Assembly (NCBI GenBank): GCA_963931865.1
Contig: OZ007512.1
Coordinates: 248,001 to 312,000 of the forward strand
Length of the DNA stretch: 64,000 bases
Source of the DNA: Axinella damicornis
Lineage: Eukaryota; Porifera; Demospongiae; Axinellida; Axinellidae
Reading direction: 5' to 3'
Part shown: positions 1 through 11,000 of the stretch, one piece after another
Position numbering within the stretch: position 1 is the first letter of the stretch
How the letters are laid out: every line of letters starts with the position of its first letter
Translations under genes and position numbers: made by a program
Notes under the pieces: model-generated
Told to the model about the DNA's origin: nothing
The model's database searches: none
The model's input: the letters and a program-made list of their open reading frames with translations, nothing else

Positions 1-617
1 TTGGCGGGGGGTTTAATTTGGCGATTTGGCGGTGCAGGAAAAAATCGCCAAATTAAATTCCGCCAACATTAAACGCCACCCCAGCCGGCCAGCCACTCGG
101 GTATACGCGCGCACATTAGTCATACGTACATGGTAGCGCTGTACCAGTATTTCAGAAAAGATTCAGCTGCTGTATACTCCCAAGAGAACGCAACATCGGG
201 AATTCCTCTCTCTCTGGGAAGGAACTACAAGCGAGTGTGAGGGATGTGGCCAACAATTGCGCTCGAGCGCATAGCCACCACAGCGCACTGATCCAGTCGC
301 CGCTCTCGGACGGTGGGGCTCTACACTGTATGGAAAACGTGATGGCCTCTGACACATCCCTCTACTTCGAAAGTCTCCATGGTTAGCTGGTAACTATTAA
401 ACTAGTCGCACTCGATCGATACATGTACAGTTCACACTAGCACGGAGCGCTTGTACTGTACGGCCACGCGCACGCTGAGGCTTATGTCATTGCCGTTTCG
501 TCATTTGTGTCGAGGATCGAAATTGCCAAATTTAAAATTCGCCAAATTTTAAAAATACAGCGTTTTGGCTGAAATCGCCAAATTTAATGCCCGCCAAATT
601 TTCCCGCTATACGGTAA
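1..617. repeat. AT-rich MITE-like element, cut by the window start
   Basis: The first 90 bases and bases 515-617 are built from the same short words (gccaaatt, ttggcgg, aattcgcc) in both orientations, as in the ends of an inverted-repeat element. The right end runs into cgctatacggta, which resembles the cggta ends of other elements here. I see no coding potential between the ends. Confidence 0.45.
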
Positions 618-624
618 ATCAGGA

Positions 625-930
625 CAATGAATATTCACTCATCCATACAGCACTCAGCCATCACAAGTGCATACTAACTACACACACTCAGCTCTAGCTA
701 GCTAGATAGATACAGGAGCTTATGTGCTCCTGATAGATAATTTCTGAAAGAATTGGCCAAGGTGTTGTCTAGGTCCATTTATGAATTAAAACAGCCCACC
801 TGGCTCTGACTAAACATCAAGCCCAGACACGACCATACTGCTTTCACCCTTTGGGTGAACATTCCCACCTCACCCTGACCCACCCCTTTCTCACACAAGG
901 ATATTGACGCTGACTTAAACTGAAAGTCTC
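625..930 (+). repeat. Dispersed repeat, copy 1 (second copy at 35685-35915)
   Basis: The stretch from the cactcatccatacag word through gtccatttatgaattaaaac and agcccagacacgaccatact recurs at 35685-35915 in the same orientation. A more diverged relative of its end lies at about 40070-40150. The copies differ by substitutions and small indels, so this is an interspersed repeat or an old segmental copy. No function can be assigned. Confidence 0.6.
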
Positions 931-1142
931 ATAGCTAACAGGTTTTGCAGTCATAAAGGGTTAAACAGCTGCCATGACCTCTGCATGATTCTAGCTGATA
1001 CCAAGTCGTGCCGAGACACATCAAGTCTTTTTAAAGACTCACTTGTTACACTTGTTTACCTCATTTTTGTGCAGCTTACTTGATATCATTCACTCCGCAC
1101 ACAGAACACAATTTTGAGTTTAAAGTTCAAAGTTGCTCTACG

Positions 1143-1468
1143 AATGCGCACATATGAAGAAAATGGCGTCACACATGAAGCCACAGTTATTGAGTGGGCG
1201 GTTTCAAGCGCCTCGTGAGACTTCGAAGTTGTCAAAAAGCGATGGGGTTGTGCACTGCTCAGTGTAAAATGCTGCTGTTTTGTGCAAACACCGTCGTGAG
1301 GGAGTCAGCCAAATTTGAACTAGCCCGTCTGAAGAAAGAAGAAGAAGAAGAAAACCAATTTTGGCGGTTTGGTGTCTTTTTGGCGCGGTACTTTCGCGAT
1401 GGTTTTTCACGACACTGGGAGTCTTCTTGGCCAGGAAAACACTCGAAGATGAATAGTAAGTTGTCATA
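1143..1468 (+). pseudogene. Degenerate inverted copy of the D-gene signal-anchor exon
   Basis: This plus-strand stretch is homologous to the first exons of the Ig-Death genes at 29993-30167 and 32835-33009, here in inverted orientation. It keeps the ANTVVRESAKFELA core and the acidic run after LKK. Two net single-base insertions (one near 1350, one in the T run near 1402) break the frame that encodes the membrane segment in the other copies. I read it as a broken exon copy carried with the surrounding repeat, not as an active gene. Confidence 0.55.
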
Positions 1469-1469
1469 A

Positions 1470-3240
1470 AGGCTTATTTGCTGCCCGTTTTTTGAGATTT
1501 CGAGAGATTTGAATTTATGATAGTGAGTCTGACCACTCAGACAGGCAGAAACAGCATGTTTACACTAGTACTCGTTTGAACAGGAGCACATGAGCCGCCG
1601 AAGGAGTGTCAAACTCAGCCCTAGCGCCGCTAGTGGAAGTGGTAGGTATTCATGCGACCAAACGTTAAACTTATGCGGCAAGAGGCCATTACGTAAAAGG
1701 GTGAAAGACAAATTGGCGTTTGTGCGGTCCCGCAAAGGTCTTCCATATAAGGTATGACCGACCGTAAGGTGTGAGGGCGCACAACATGTCTACACTAGTT
1801 CGATGCTCCTTCGCCCCCTCCAGCGGCTCATGCACTCCTGGTTTAAAGTCATGCTTTTCGCCACGTGGTTATGGAATTTTTGGTCTGCATTCCGTGCAAA
1901 TAACTCAGAAACTGCCTTCAGATCTGACCCCATTTCCACATATTGTATAGTCCTATTCCTGCTCTATTGAATGGTACCGGTTTTGTGCTGCTCAGAGGGG
2001 GCAAACAAAAATGTGCCAAGAAAATGTGCACCGATTTAAGATGAGGCCGATTGAACCATCCGGCCACAACAGCTTCCCCGGGCCAAGCGGGTAGAGGTTA
2101 CCACTTGAAACGTGGGTTGTGGATAGTAAAGGCATATAGATGTATAAAACCGCTGGAAAACCACGCGCATACAGCTGCTCCATTGGTGGATATAGCCCAT
2201 ACAAACTCACCAGAACTTGCGGTGACACGTTGGAATGTGCTTGCATTTTGACCAATAATACCCATATACTTGTCACTGGCGGAACAACTGCGACTGTTCA
2301 AATAATAGACTAAGAATTTCAAACGTGGGTGTTCAAACTTCTTGGAATACAGCATTTTTCTTGGAAAAGGGGGGTGTTTGAAATTCGAATTAATAGAGCG
2401 TTCAGATTATCAGTCACTATCACGTCACGCAAGAAAACGGTCTTATGTACTGCAACTACAGCAAGCAGGTAGTTTCGTGGCAGAGACTAGCTGGTACTGC
2501 CTAGTTTTGTGCTGCTGATTTAGATCTTAGTACTTCCGAAGTCGTAGTTGAACTCGTCCACACAGTCACGCACCCCGTCTGGAATGGACCGTACAGATGC
2601 CATACTTGCTGCCAGTTCTCGTTGTGGCTCCACCTTAGGTTTCGTACGCAGGCCTTCTCACCCCAGCGTTTGTAGCTTGCCATATATACTAACGCAAAGG
2701 GTTGAAACCAAAAATGAAAATATTGTCATCTAGCAAGCTATGGTAACGCACATTCACTACGTTCATTGGTAGAGGAACATGCAATGAAATTCCAGGTTTG
2801 TATGATAAAATCTGTATGACCATAGTACCAAGCTATACCGGAAAATATCATGATTTTGTTGCCGTAGTATTGTTACGACTATTGGCACAGGCTCAGTCCT
2901 GCAGCACTTGGGCTCAATGACATACGGCCCTGCACTCATGCTAGTACCTGTATATACTCTGTCTTCAAGAACAGGGGTAGGATCCCGTGTAATCCCTTCT
3001 GGATTGAGAGTGACAAACACACAGATGATAAGATATGATGGCTACATTTTACTTTCCGCAAATGGCTGCAAACATCACGCACAAACTTCTATCGACTTTC
3101 TCTACAGTTTAGCTGGTCAAAAGTCGAGAAATAATATTCAACTTCCAACACATCCAATAAGTCCAAGTGCTAACGTTTCTAATCATGCGTCGAAATTTGT
3201 CACAGTTTGGCTGACTGAATTTCTATTGTTGCGTTGCATT
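1470..3240. other. No supported gene
   Basis: Nothing here is recognised. Imperfect inverted copies of a ctacactagt...gagccgc word pair lie near 1557-1620 and 1788-1850, suggesting a small inverted-repeat element. Near 2300-2390 a tttcaaacgtgggtgtt word recurs near 25230 and 52010. A short minus-strand open frame at 2763-3020 has splice-like borders but no domain and no phase match to Gene 1, so it is not called. Confidence 0.4.
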
Positions 3241-3292
3241 TCAAAAATAATAATTTTTTGAGCGATGCATAATTAGAGCGCCTACGGTAATT
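3241..3292 (+). repeat. Right-end fragment of the 52305-52804 MITE family
   Basis: The bases leading to gagcgatgcataattagagc and gcctacggta match the right end of the complete element at 52305-52804. The left end is not recognisable here, so this is a truncated or diverged copy. Confidence 0.55.
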
Positions 3293-3555
3293 CAGATAAT
3301 ATAGCTATCTATGTTCAAAGACAGTAGCCATGGACAACAGTTATTGTTTTAGCAGCCAGTCTTGCAAATCATTTCTCAATGTCTAATTCTATTGCAATGG
3401 TTACCTGACAGTGTACTTCCTCTTGCAGTAGAAGTTGGTCCGGGTCCAGCTATATTGCTGGCTGCTACTTGAACTCTGTAAGTTATATGTTTGTGTGTGT
3501 GCATTTGTATGTACATGCACAATTATGCACTTGTGTGGGCATTTTGATATGTATA

Positions 3556-4055
3556 TACCATACTCTCACGAAAGAGCGCCCACCCTTAAAAGAGTGCCAA
3601 CCCCCCACTTTTGGCTCAGTTACTTGTATAGGGTCTACGTTTACTCGAATGAGTGCCCACCCTTCCGCTAGCCTCATGCCTTATACGACAGACAATGGAG
3701 CGCATTTATGAGATGCTCTACGCGCATCTGAGGTAAGCAATTTTGCTCACAGAAAGTCACTATGAGTCTGTGTATCCGTATCCGTCTATGTGTGTTGGCT
3801 TGCCTGTGACCGTCACGGGACCTCAGCGAGTGCTTGAAGGCAGTGAAGACCATGCGGTAGGCAGCTAGTGAATCCAGTGATGGGAGGGCTCTGAAGCACG
3901 CGCGCTTGCTGCTAGCTGCTGCTTGTTTTTGGTGTACGTAAACAAAGCTGAGCGCTCTTTTGGGGTTGAGTGCAGAAACACTTGAAATAGTGCCCACCCT
4001 GTTCGGCAAGCATGTAAGGGTGCTGCCCATGGGCGCTCTTTGTGAGAGTACGGTA
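3556..4055. mobile_element. MITE-like element with terminal inverted repeats
   Basis: The left end taccatactctcacgaaag is mirrored at the right end by gtgagagtacggta, followed inward by imperfect copies of a gagcgcccaccctt word. The roughly 500-bp interior has chance ORFs on both strands but no recognisable transposase. The gcgcccaccct theme is shared with ends near 35220-35330. Confidence 0.6.
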
Positions 4056-4260
4056 CATACATGCACATATACATTCGAGTGTGTACGTATATATAGATGC
4101 AAATGTCCATATGTGGGAGTCCCGGGTAGATTATTATTATTTTTCATTACTCTCTAGCAACCATTGTACAACAACTAGAAACATAGGACAAACTGTAGCA
4201 GCAAGATGGATCCCTTGTCTAAGAAATAACCACGTCTGAAGGATAACAGAATAAAGAGAG

Positions 4261-4843
4261 TAGCCTCGTTCCCAGGCCATCTGTCAGTCGCGCGCGCATC
4301 GCATACGTGACCTTTGAACCCTTGTCAGATAGCTGGCAGAAGGCCTGGTACCACTCCTACGTCAATTACAAGCAAAGTGGACACGGTTATGAAGCAACTC
4401 GACTACAAGTATGCTTTCGAGTTTATATTGATACCACGAAGACACCAACTTGATGCCAACTCAGCGCTAACGTTTGACTACTCAGGCGTACCAAGCGCTT
4501 GGTAAGCTACTGTAGATGTAAGCTATTGTAGTTACCTAGGCTACTACAACTGTACAACAAGGAGTTCCATACCTGACATATGATATGCCTCCAGCGGTCC
4601 ACCACAGTAGTGTAAAAGCCAACAATAACTCGCTAGGAAACCTCCGTTAGCCCGTGAACTTCCGGCACGTAGCCATTTTACATGAAACCGTGTCCACTAC
4701 GTCATAACCGTGTCCTGCATGCCATGCTAGCGCTTGTAAATGACGTAGGAGTGGTACCAGCTTCTGCCAGCTTATCTGACAAGGGTTCAAAGGTCACAGA
4801 TGCGATGCGCACGCGACTGGCAGACGGCCTGGGAACGAGGCTA
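4261..4843. mobile_element. MITE with long inverted repeats and a 9-bp target duplication
   Basis: Both ends carry tagcctcgttcccaggcc (inverted at 4826-4843), continuing into about 120 bp of imperfect inverted repeat that includes the tgacctttgaacccttgtca word. The element is bracketed by the direct repeat taaagagag (4252-4260 and 4844-4852). A 9-bp duplication with long inverted repeats is typical of Mutator-like elements. There is no transposase, so it is non-autonomous. The tagcctcgttcccagg end recurs across the window. Confidence 0.75.
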
Positions 4844-4936
4844 TAAAGAGAGCACAGTAAGCGTTATAACATTAACAGTACAATGTAGACGTACCGTTGA
4901 TCCGCGATCTAACACTCAGTGCGTAGGCGCTGTTAC

Positions 4937-5011
4937 CTGCTTTGTTTCATAGGTGCTTCTGCTTTAGACAAAGGATCCCTCTCAATGTTGATGTTTGACC
5001 CGTGTTTGTAG
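4937..5011 (-). CDS. Gene 1 candidate exon 5
   Basis: The open stretch lies between an acceptor (..ccgttag) and a strong donor (AGCAG|gtaacagc). Its phases (2 in, 2 out) fit the phase-2 end of the FN3 exon. It would encode about 25 residues, including YKHGSNINIE, that could close the FN3 fold, but the match to a G strand is weak. Confidence 0.4.
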
Positions 5012-8000
5012 CTAACGGTTGAATCTTGCCATTTATTTGTATTAGGATTTACAAAATAATGCGTCAAGCAGTACTTACTCGTAAACTGCGTTCTTAGTGA
5101 GATGAAAGTTGTGGCTGTCCCTAATGCTGTAGATGAAGTGTACTTGGGAACTTTCGACAACTGGTAACGGTGTCAGAGTAGCAAAGTCAGTAGCTGTTTC
5201 GATCTCCACTACCTCACGGATCTGTACAGTATAGCTCAGCACCGGATGTCCACTGTTATCTCTGGGAGCATCCCATGAAACCTTGAGAGCAACTTCACCA
5301 ACAACCACTTCAACCTTGAGGTTCTGTGGCATGGTAGGGGCTATGCATGAGAAGGAAGGGATTTCACCAGCAAATTGATACACAAAATTCAACATACTGG
5401 GGGCCACACAACAACCTCCTCTCAAAACATAGTACACAATTCTACACTCAAGATGGGGAAACGTTTCGCCTTCAGTCCATGCCATCCAACAAGGTAAAGT
5501 CAGCCATCTCATGATCAAGTGAGTTACAATGATATAATACCGGAAATTATTCAACTACTCTCATGCAGTGTAAGTGTTTCAACTTGTCGTTGCTGGTTTT
5601 CTGCCAAGCTAACGAACAGTGAAGCCCTGGCTATGCTTGCTATTCGAAGGAAACTAGAGAAACCAGAGGGCGGACTGTCAGAAGCCAAGTCATTCATCGA
5701 TTGTCTTAAAACTGTTTATTTGCCATGTTCTCTTCTCAACACCTACCGTATATCTTCTAAAAGTTCGGCAGGTTTTTATTAATTATTCATAAGCCTTGCC
5801 AAAATAATTAGAAGTAAAATCGCAAAATTTGTACCAAAATACAGAAGTGCCGAATAATTAGAAGTGTTACCCACGGTCGGTCGGTCGGATTTTTTCCACT
5901 CAAGATTCAAGTCTCAAGATCGAGCAGCTATACCGGTGGGGCGTCTTTCCTCTTGGCTAGCACCTGCGTCGGAATTGTCGGCGTACGAAGCGAACTGTGC
6001 GGCTGCAGGCTGTACGATCGATACCCCCCGGAACTCACCCCGCGTCGTTCTATGTTCATCTGTGTTGACTCTCAGGGTCAGGGCAAGACTCGCGAGTGTA
6101 CTTCAGCGCAGGGCTTTCACTCGAACTGGTCAACGTGGCACGTACATCGAATGCGATCGGTCGACTTCCAGGGGCTCGTGTGCATTGGCGACAGCTAGCT
6201 CAGTGGAGCTTTCACCGCTTGAGGCAGCACCGAACTCACCGATCTCTCTCCTGGCTGGCTCTGGGCTTGTATAAGCCTCTCGGACAGGACGGCAAGCTGC
6301 CGAAAAACCCATTACATTAAATTCCAAAATATTTGGGAATTCCCTTGCCGAAATTTTTTCCCATTTGCGTGAAGGGGTGCCAAATAATTAGGGATGCCGA
6401 ATTTTTAGAAGATATACGGTAGAAGTAGTACACTTCTGTTTGAAGACTAACCTGACAGCGACAGCAATTTTGAGAATTTGTGGTGTGTACGAATATCTTC
6501 AATATATATTGAAACACCAAGGTATTGGGGGTTCAGGTCAACTACACACCCCATGACATTTGTATGTCACAAGTACCAACCAAAGAGGGTGTAGCTACTT
6601 CCTTAGAGTCACATGATACTACTCACTGGGCCCTGGGTTGGATTCAACATCGCCAGCCATCATCAGCAGCATTTCGTTCACCAAACCACCACACTCCGTC
6701 AGTGTACAGAAAATCGCTGATTTCAAGATAGCAGAGTAGCAACACCAAATAGTTCTTGCCTGATGGAAACAAGATGGAGTAGCTAATAATAATATCAAGG
6801 GCGTATCGAGTCGCCGAAGGCGGCAAGAGGGCATGTAACTCTGCAAACAGCAAAATCCAAATCGATTCTATTTATAGAAATCACGTTCTACATTATTATT
6901 TTTGAGATCCACTGGTCTGACATGCTAACCAGGGGAGTCACAGCCACTGTTCCTAAAAATATCCATCCTCTAGTAAGTCAATAAACATTTAATCTAAACT
7001 CACTGCTGTTACCCTGGACGGCGTTTACCACTGCCTTCTCCTTGCCTCAGTTTCGCTAGCAAACTCCGACAAACCGTGTCATTCAGTGGAGACGGTCCTG
7101 AGCGAAGCCTACGGCACCTGCGTGCAATGGCTGCCTCATGTAGGACGGACAGGCACGTTGATTCCAGCCGTCAAAACTTTGATGGCGTCCACTCATCTAC
7201 TCTACGTGCTCTGGCCTGCTCTGCGATATTCCGCCGTTTACATTGTGATTACGAGAGTTACATGCCCTCTTCTCTTTAGGGTAGATGCACCCGTGATATT
7301 ATGAAACACAACATGGTATACACACACAGGCATAGGAATGGCCATGGTCCTCCTCTACATAAGGCAACGTTGGCCCCCGTTCATTGCTATATGCATAGGT
7401 ATAAGAATGGGGGGGGGGGGGGGGGGGGGGCAGAGGGGGAGGGGGGAGTGTGAGGAAGGGGGAGTGGGAGGAAGGGGGAGGGGGAGGAGGGGGGAGGAGG
7501 GGGAAGGGGGAGGGAGGGGGAGGGGGGAGGGAGGGAGGGAGGGAGGGAGGGAGGGAGGGAGGGAGGGGGGAGGAGGGGGAGGGGGGAGGGAGGGGGGAGG
7601 GAGGGGGGAGGGAGGGGGGAGGGAGGAGGGAGGGGGGCATTCAATATCATTTAACTGCTACATTCTTGTGTTCAGACCAATGAGAAATATAATCTCCAAG
7701 GATACCACTGAGTTTGTGCACAAATGGCATAGCTATAAAACTGTCATCAGGAGACATTAATTGAGTAATCTACTCGGTGAGCAGTTAAGTCCTGATGTAC
7801 CCCCAGCACATACAGTGAATTGACCTACCCTTGATTTTCACTTGACAGTCAACAAGGCACAAATTACAAGTAACTTGGGGTTGTGTACTGCTCAGCGTAC
7901 ATGTATGTTGCATGCTGTTTAAAGTGAAAAGCCCACCTTATTTGGTAGCTTGGCATCTTTCTGACCTGGAGTCATCGCGGATTGCGTCTGGAGTCGTTTG

Positions 8001-11000
8001 TGTCCGGTGGACGTGATCCGCTAGCCAATTATGTCCGCTAGCGGATTGCGTCCACCCAGATTAATGGAAATGGTCCGGATTCGCGGATTCTGTCCGTTCA
8101 ACCGTCCAATGAACAGCCTGACGTTCGGAGGCGGGAGAGCTAGCCTGATGGGGATGTGTATGCACAGGCTCGTGCTGACCTAGCCTCGGCCCCAGACCCA
8201 AACCCACCCCAGCACGGATCGCATCTATAGTATCACGCGATCATACTAGATGCGATCTGTGCTGGGGTTGGTTTGGGTCTGGGACCAAGACTAATGCTGC
8301 CCTGGATGAATTCGTTTGCCACCTACTCAGTCAAGTGCCATGCACGTTGGAAGCTCTCGTGGACTGTTCAGTTGGAGCCACCAACAGAAGAGAACTGCAA
8401 TTGTAGTTCGTGTAGGTAGCTAAGTGAGTGTCATAGCGTGACTATGCCTCTTATAACTGAGTCAATCCCATCAAGACAATTAATAACTGAACGTACATGT
8501 AAGGGAGGACACCAGCGGCTAGCTGATAGTGTCTGAGCGGACATCATATATGCATCGCTAGCAGATAGCGTCCAGGCGGACACCATCCGCTAGCAGATGG
8601 AGTCCGGGCGGACACCATCCGCTAGCAGATGGAGTCCGGACGGACACCATCCGCTAGCAGATGGAGTCCGGACGGACACCATCCGCTAGCAAATAGTGTC
8701 CGGGTGGACACCACCCGCTAGCAGCTACCGTCTGCACTCCGGACACTATATCCGCGAAAACGGACACAAACTGCTAGCATATCGGGTCCGGGGCGGACAC
8801 TATCCACGGCCGGACGCGATTCGCTGTGACACCGGTACTTCCTCCATGCTTTTTCGTGATACTAATAGTCTTCATGGTCTGTCCGCACTAACCCTTATGA
8901 TACTGAGCTCAAAGCAAATTTTCAATATCTGTACAGCCTTGTTATACAACATGTGAACCCCCCACCTCCAGCAGGTTGGCCCATACTATTCACTCAGTGA
9001 AAACTCACGGTCCTGATTCCATAAGTGCACAGGATCCCAATCAGTATCCGGGGGAACACAATCAACAGAGGCACTCCACAATAGCTTCGATGAATTTGAA
9101 TTTGGATACGAAAATGAGCATGATTCGCAGTTCTTGCCAGCCACTTACCAGAACCTGCAAGAGGTAACCTAGAGAGACAGGAATGCAGATCAGAGAGATA
9201 GAACTTCACATTTCACAACTCATCAATCAAGTTGCAAAAATTGGGTGAGCCTGAAAAGGCTTCATGCAGTTGTGAAGATGGGAAGAGGCAGACCACCTCT
9301 TAGGGATTCCCTTAGAAGTACAGAATCAAGGGTGCTTCCCCCGCCTATTGCGGCACAGTGCCCCCTCCTATTACAGCACAGTGCCCCCTCCTATTGCGAC
9401 ACAGTGCCCCCTCCTATTGCGACACAGTGCCCCCTCCTATTGAGGTACAGTGCCCTCTCCTATTGAGGTACAGTGCCCCCTCCAATATTGCGGCACAGTA
9501 CCCCCTCCTATTGCGGCACAGTGCCCCCTCCTATTGCGGCACAGTGTACCCTCCTATTGCGGCACAGTGGCCCCTCCTATTGCGGCACAGTGCCTCCTCC
9601 TACTGCGGCACAGTGCCCCTTCCTATTGTGGCACAGTGCCCCCTCCTATTGTGACACAGTGCCCCCTCCTATTGCGGCACAGTGCCCCCTCCTATTGTGG
9701 CACTGTGCCCCCTCCCACTGTGGCACAGTGCCCCTTCCTATTGCGACACAGTGCCCCCTCCTATTGCGGCACAGTGCCCCCTCCTATTGCGGCACAGTGC
9801 ACCCTCCTATTGCGGCACAGTGGCCACTCCTATTGCGGCACAGTGCCTCCTCCTACTGCAGCACAGTGCCCCTTCCTATTGTGGCACAGTGCCCCCTCCT
9901 ATTGCGACACAGTGCCCCCTCCTATTGCGGCACAGTGCCCCCTCCTATTGTGGCACTGTGCCCCCTCCCACTGTGGCACAGTGCCCCTTCCTATTGCGAC
10001 ACAGTGCCCCCTCCTATTGCGGCACAGTGCCCCCCCCCTATTGCGGCACAGTGCACCCTCCTATTGCGGCACAGTGGCCACTCCTATTGCGGCACAGTGC
10101 CTCCTCCTACTGCGGCACAGTGCCCCTTCCTATTGTGGCACAGTGCCCCCTCCTATTGCGACACAGTGACCCTCCTATTGCAGCACAGTGCCCCCTCCTA
10201 TTGTGTCAAAGTGCCCCCTCCTATTGTGGCACAGTGCCCCCTCATATTGCGACACAGTGACACTCCTATTGCAGCACAGTGCCCCCTCCTATTGCGGCAC
10301 AGTGCGCCCTCCTATTGCAGCACAGTGCCCCCTCCTATTGTGTCAAAGTGCCCCCTCCTATTGTGGCACAGTGCCCCCTCATATTGCGACACAGTGACAC
10401 TCCTATTGCAGCACAGTGCCCCCTCCTATTGCGGTACAGTGCCCCCTCCTATTGCGGCACAGTGACCCCTCCTATTGTGGCACAGTGCCCCCTCCTATTG
10501 TGGCACAGTGCCCCCTCCTATTGCGGCACAGTGACCCCTCCTATTGCGGCACAGTGCCCCCTCCTATTGCGACACAGTGCCCCTCCAATTGCGGCACAGT
10601 GCGCCCTCCTATTGCGGCACAGTGACCCCTCCTATTGTGGCACAGTGCCCCCTCCTATTGCGACACAGTGCCCCCTCCTATTGCGACACAGTGACCCTCC
10701 TATTGCAGCACAGTGCCCCTCCTATTGCGGCACAGTGCGCCCTCCTATTGTGGCACAGTGCCCCCTCCTATTGCAGCACAGTGCCCCTCCTATTGCGGCA
10801 CAGTGCGCCCTCCTATTGTGGCACAGTGCCCCCTCCTATTGTGGCACAGTGCCCCCTCCTATTGCGGCACAGTGCCCCCTCCTATTGTGGCACAGTGCCC
10901 CCTCCTATTGCGGCACAGTGCCCCCTCCTATTGCGACACAGTGCCCCTCCTATTGCGGCACAGTGCGCCCTCCTATTGCGGCACAGTGACCCCTCCTATT

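Noticed and set aside
2763..3020. Possible exon with borders caatccag and ATACAG|gtacta
   Set aside because: The phase is incompatible with the preceding Gene 1 exon, there is no domain, and a MITE end lies close by.
3674..4147. 157-codon minus-strand ORF
   Set aside because: It overlaps the 3556-4055 inverted-repeat element, has no domain and no splice support.
7299..7760. Proline-rich and glycine-rich ORFs
   Set aside because: They are translations of the low-complexity polypurine tract on both strands.
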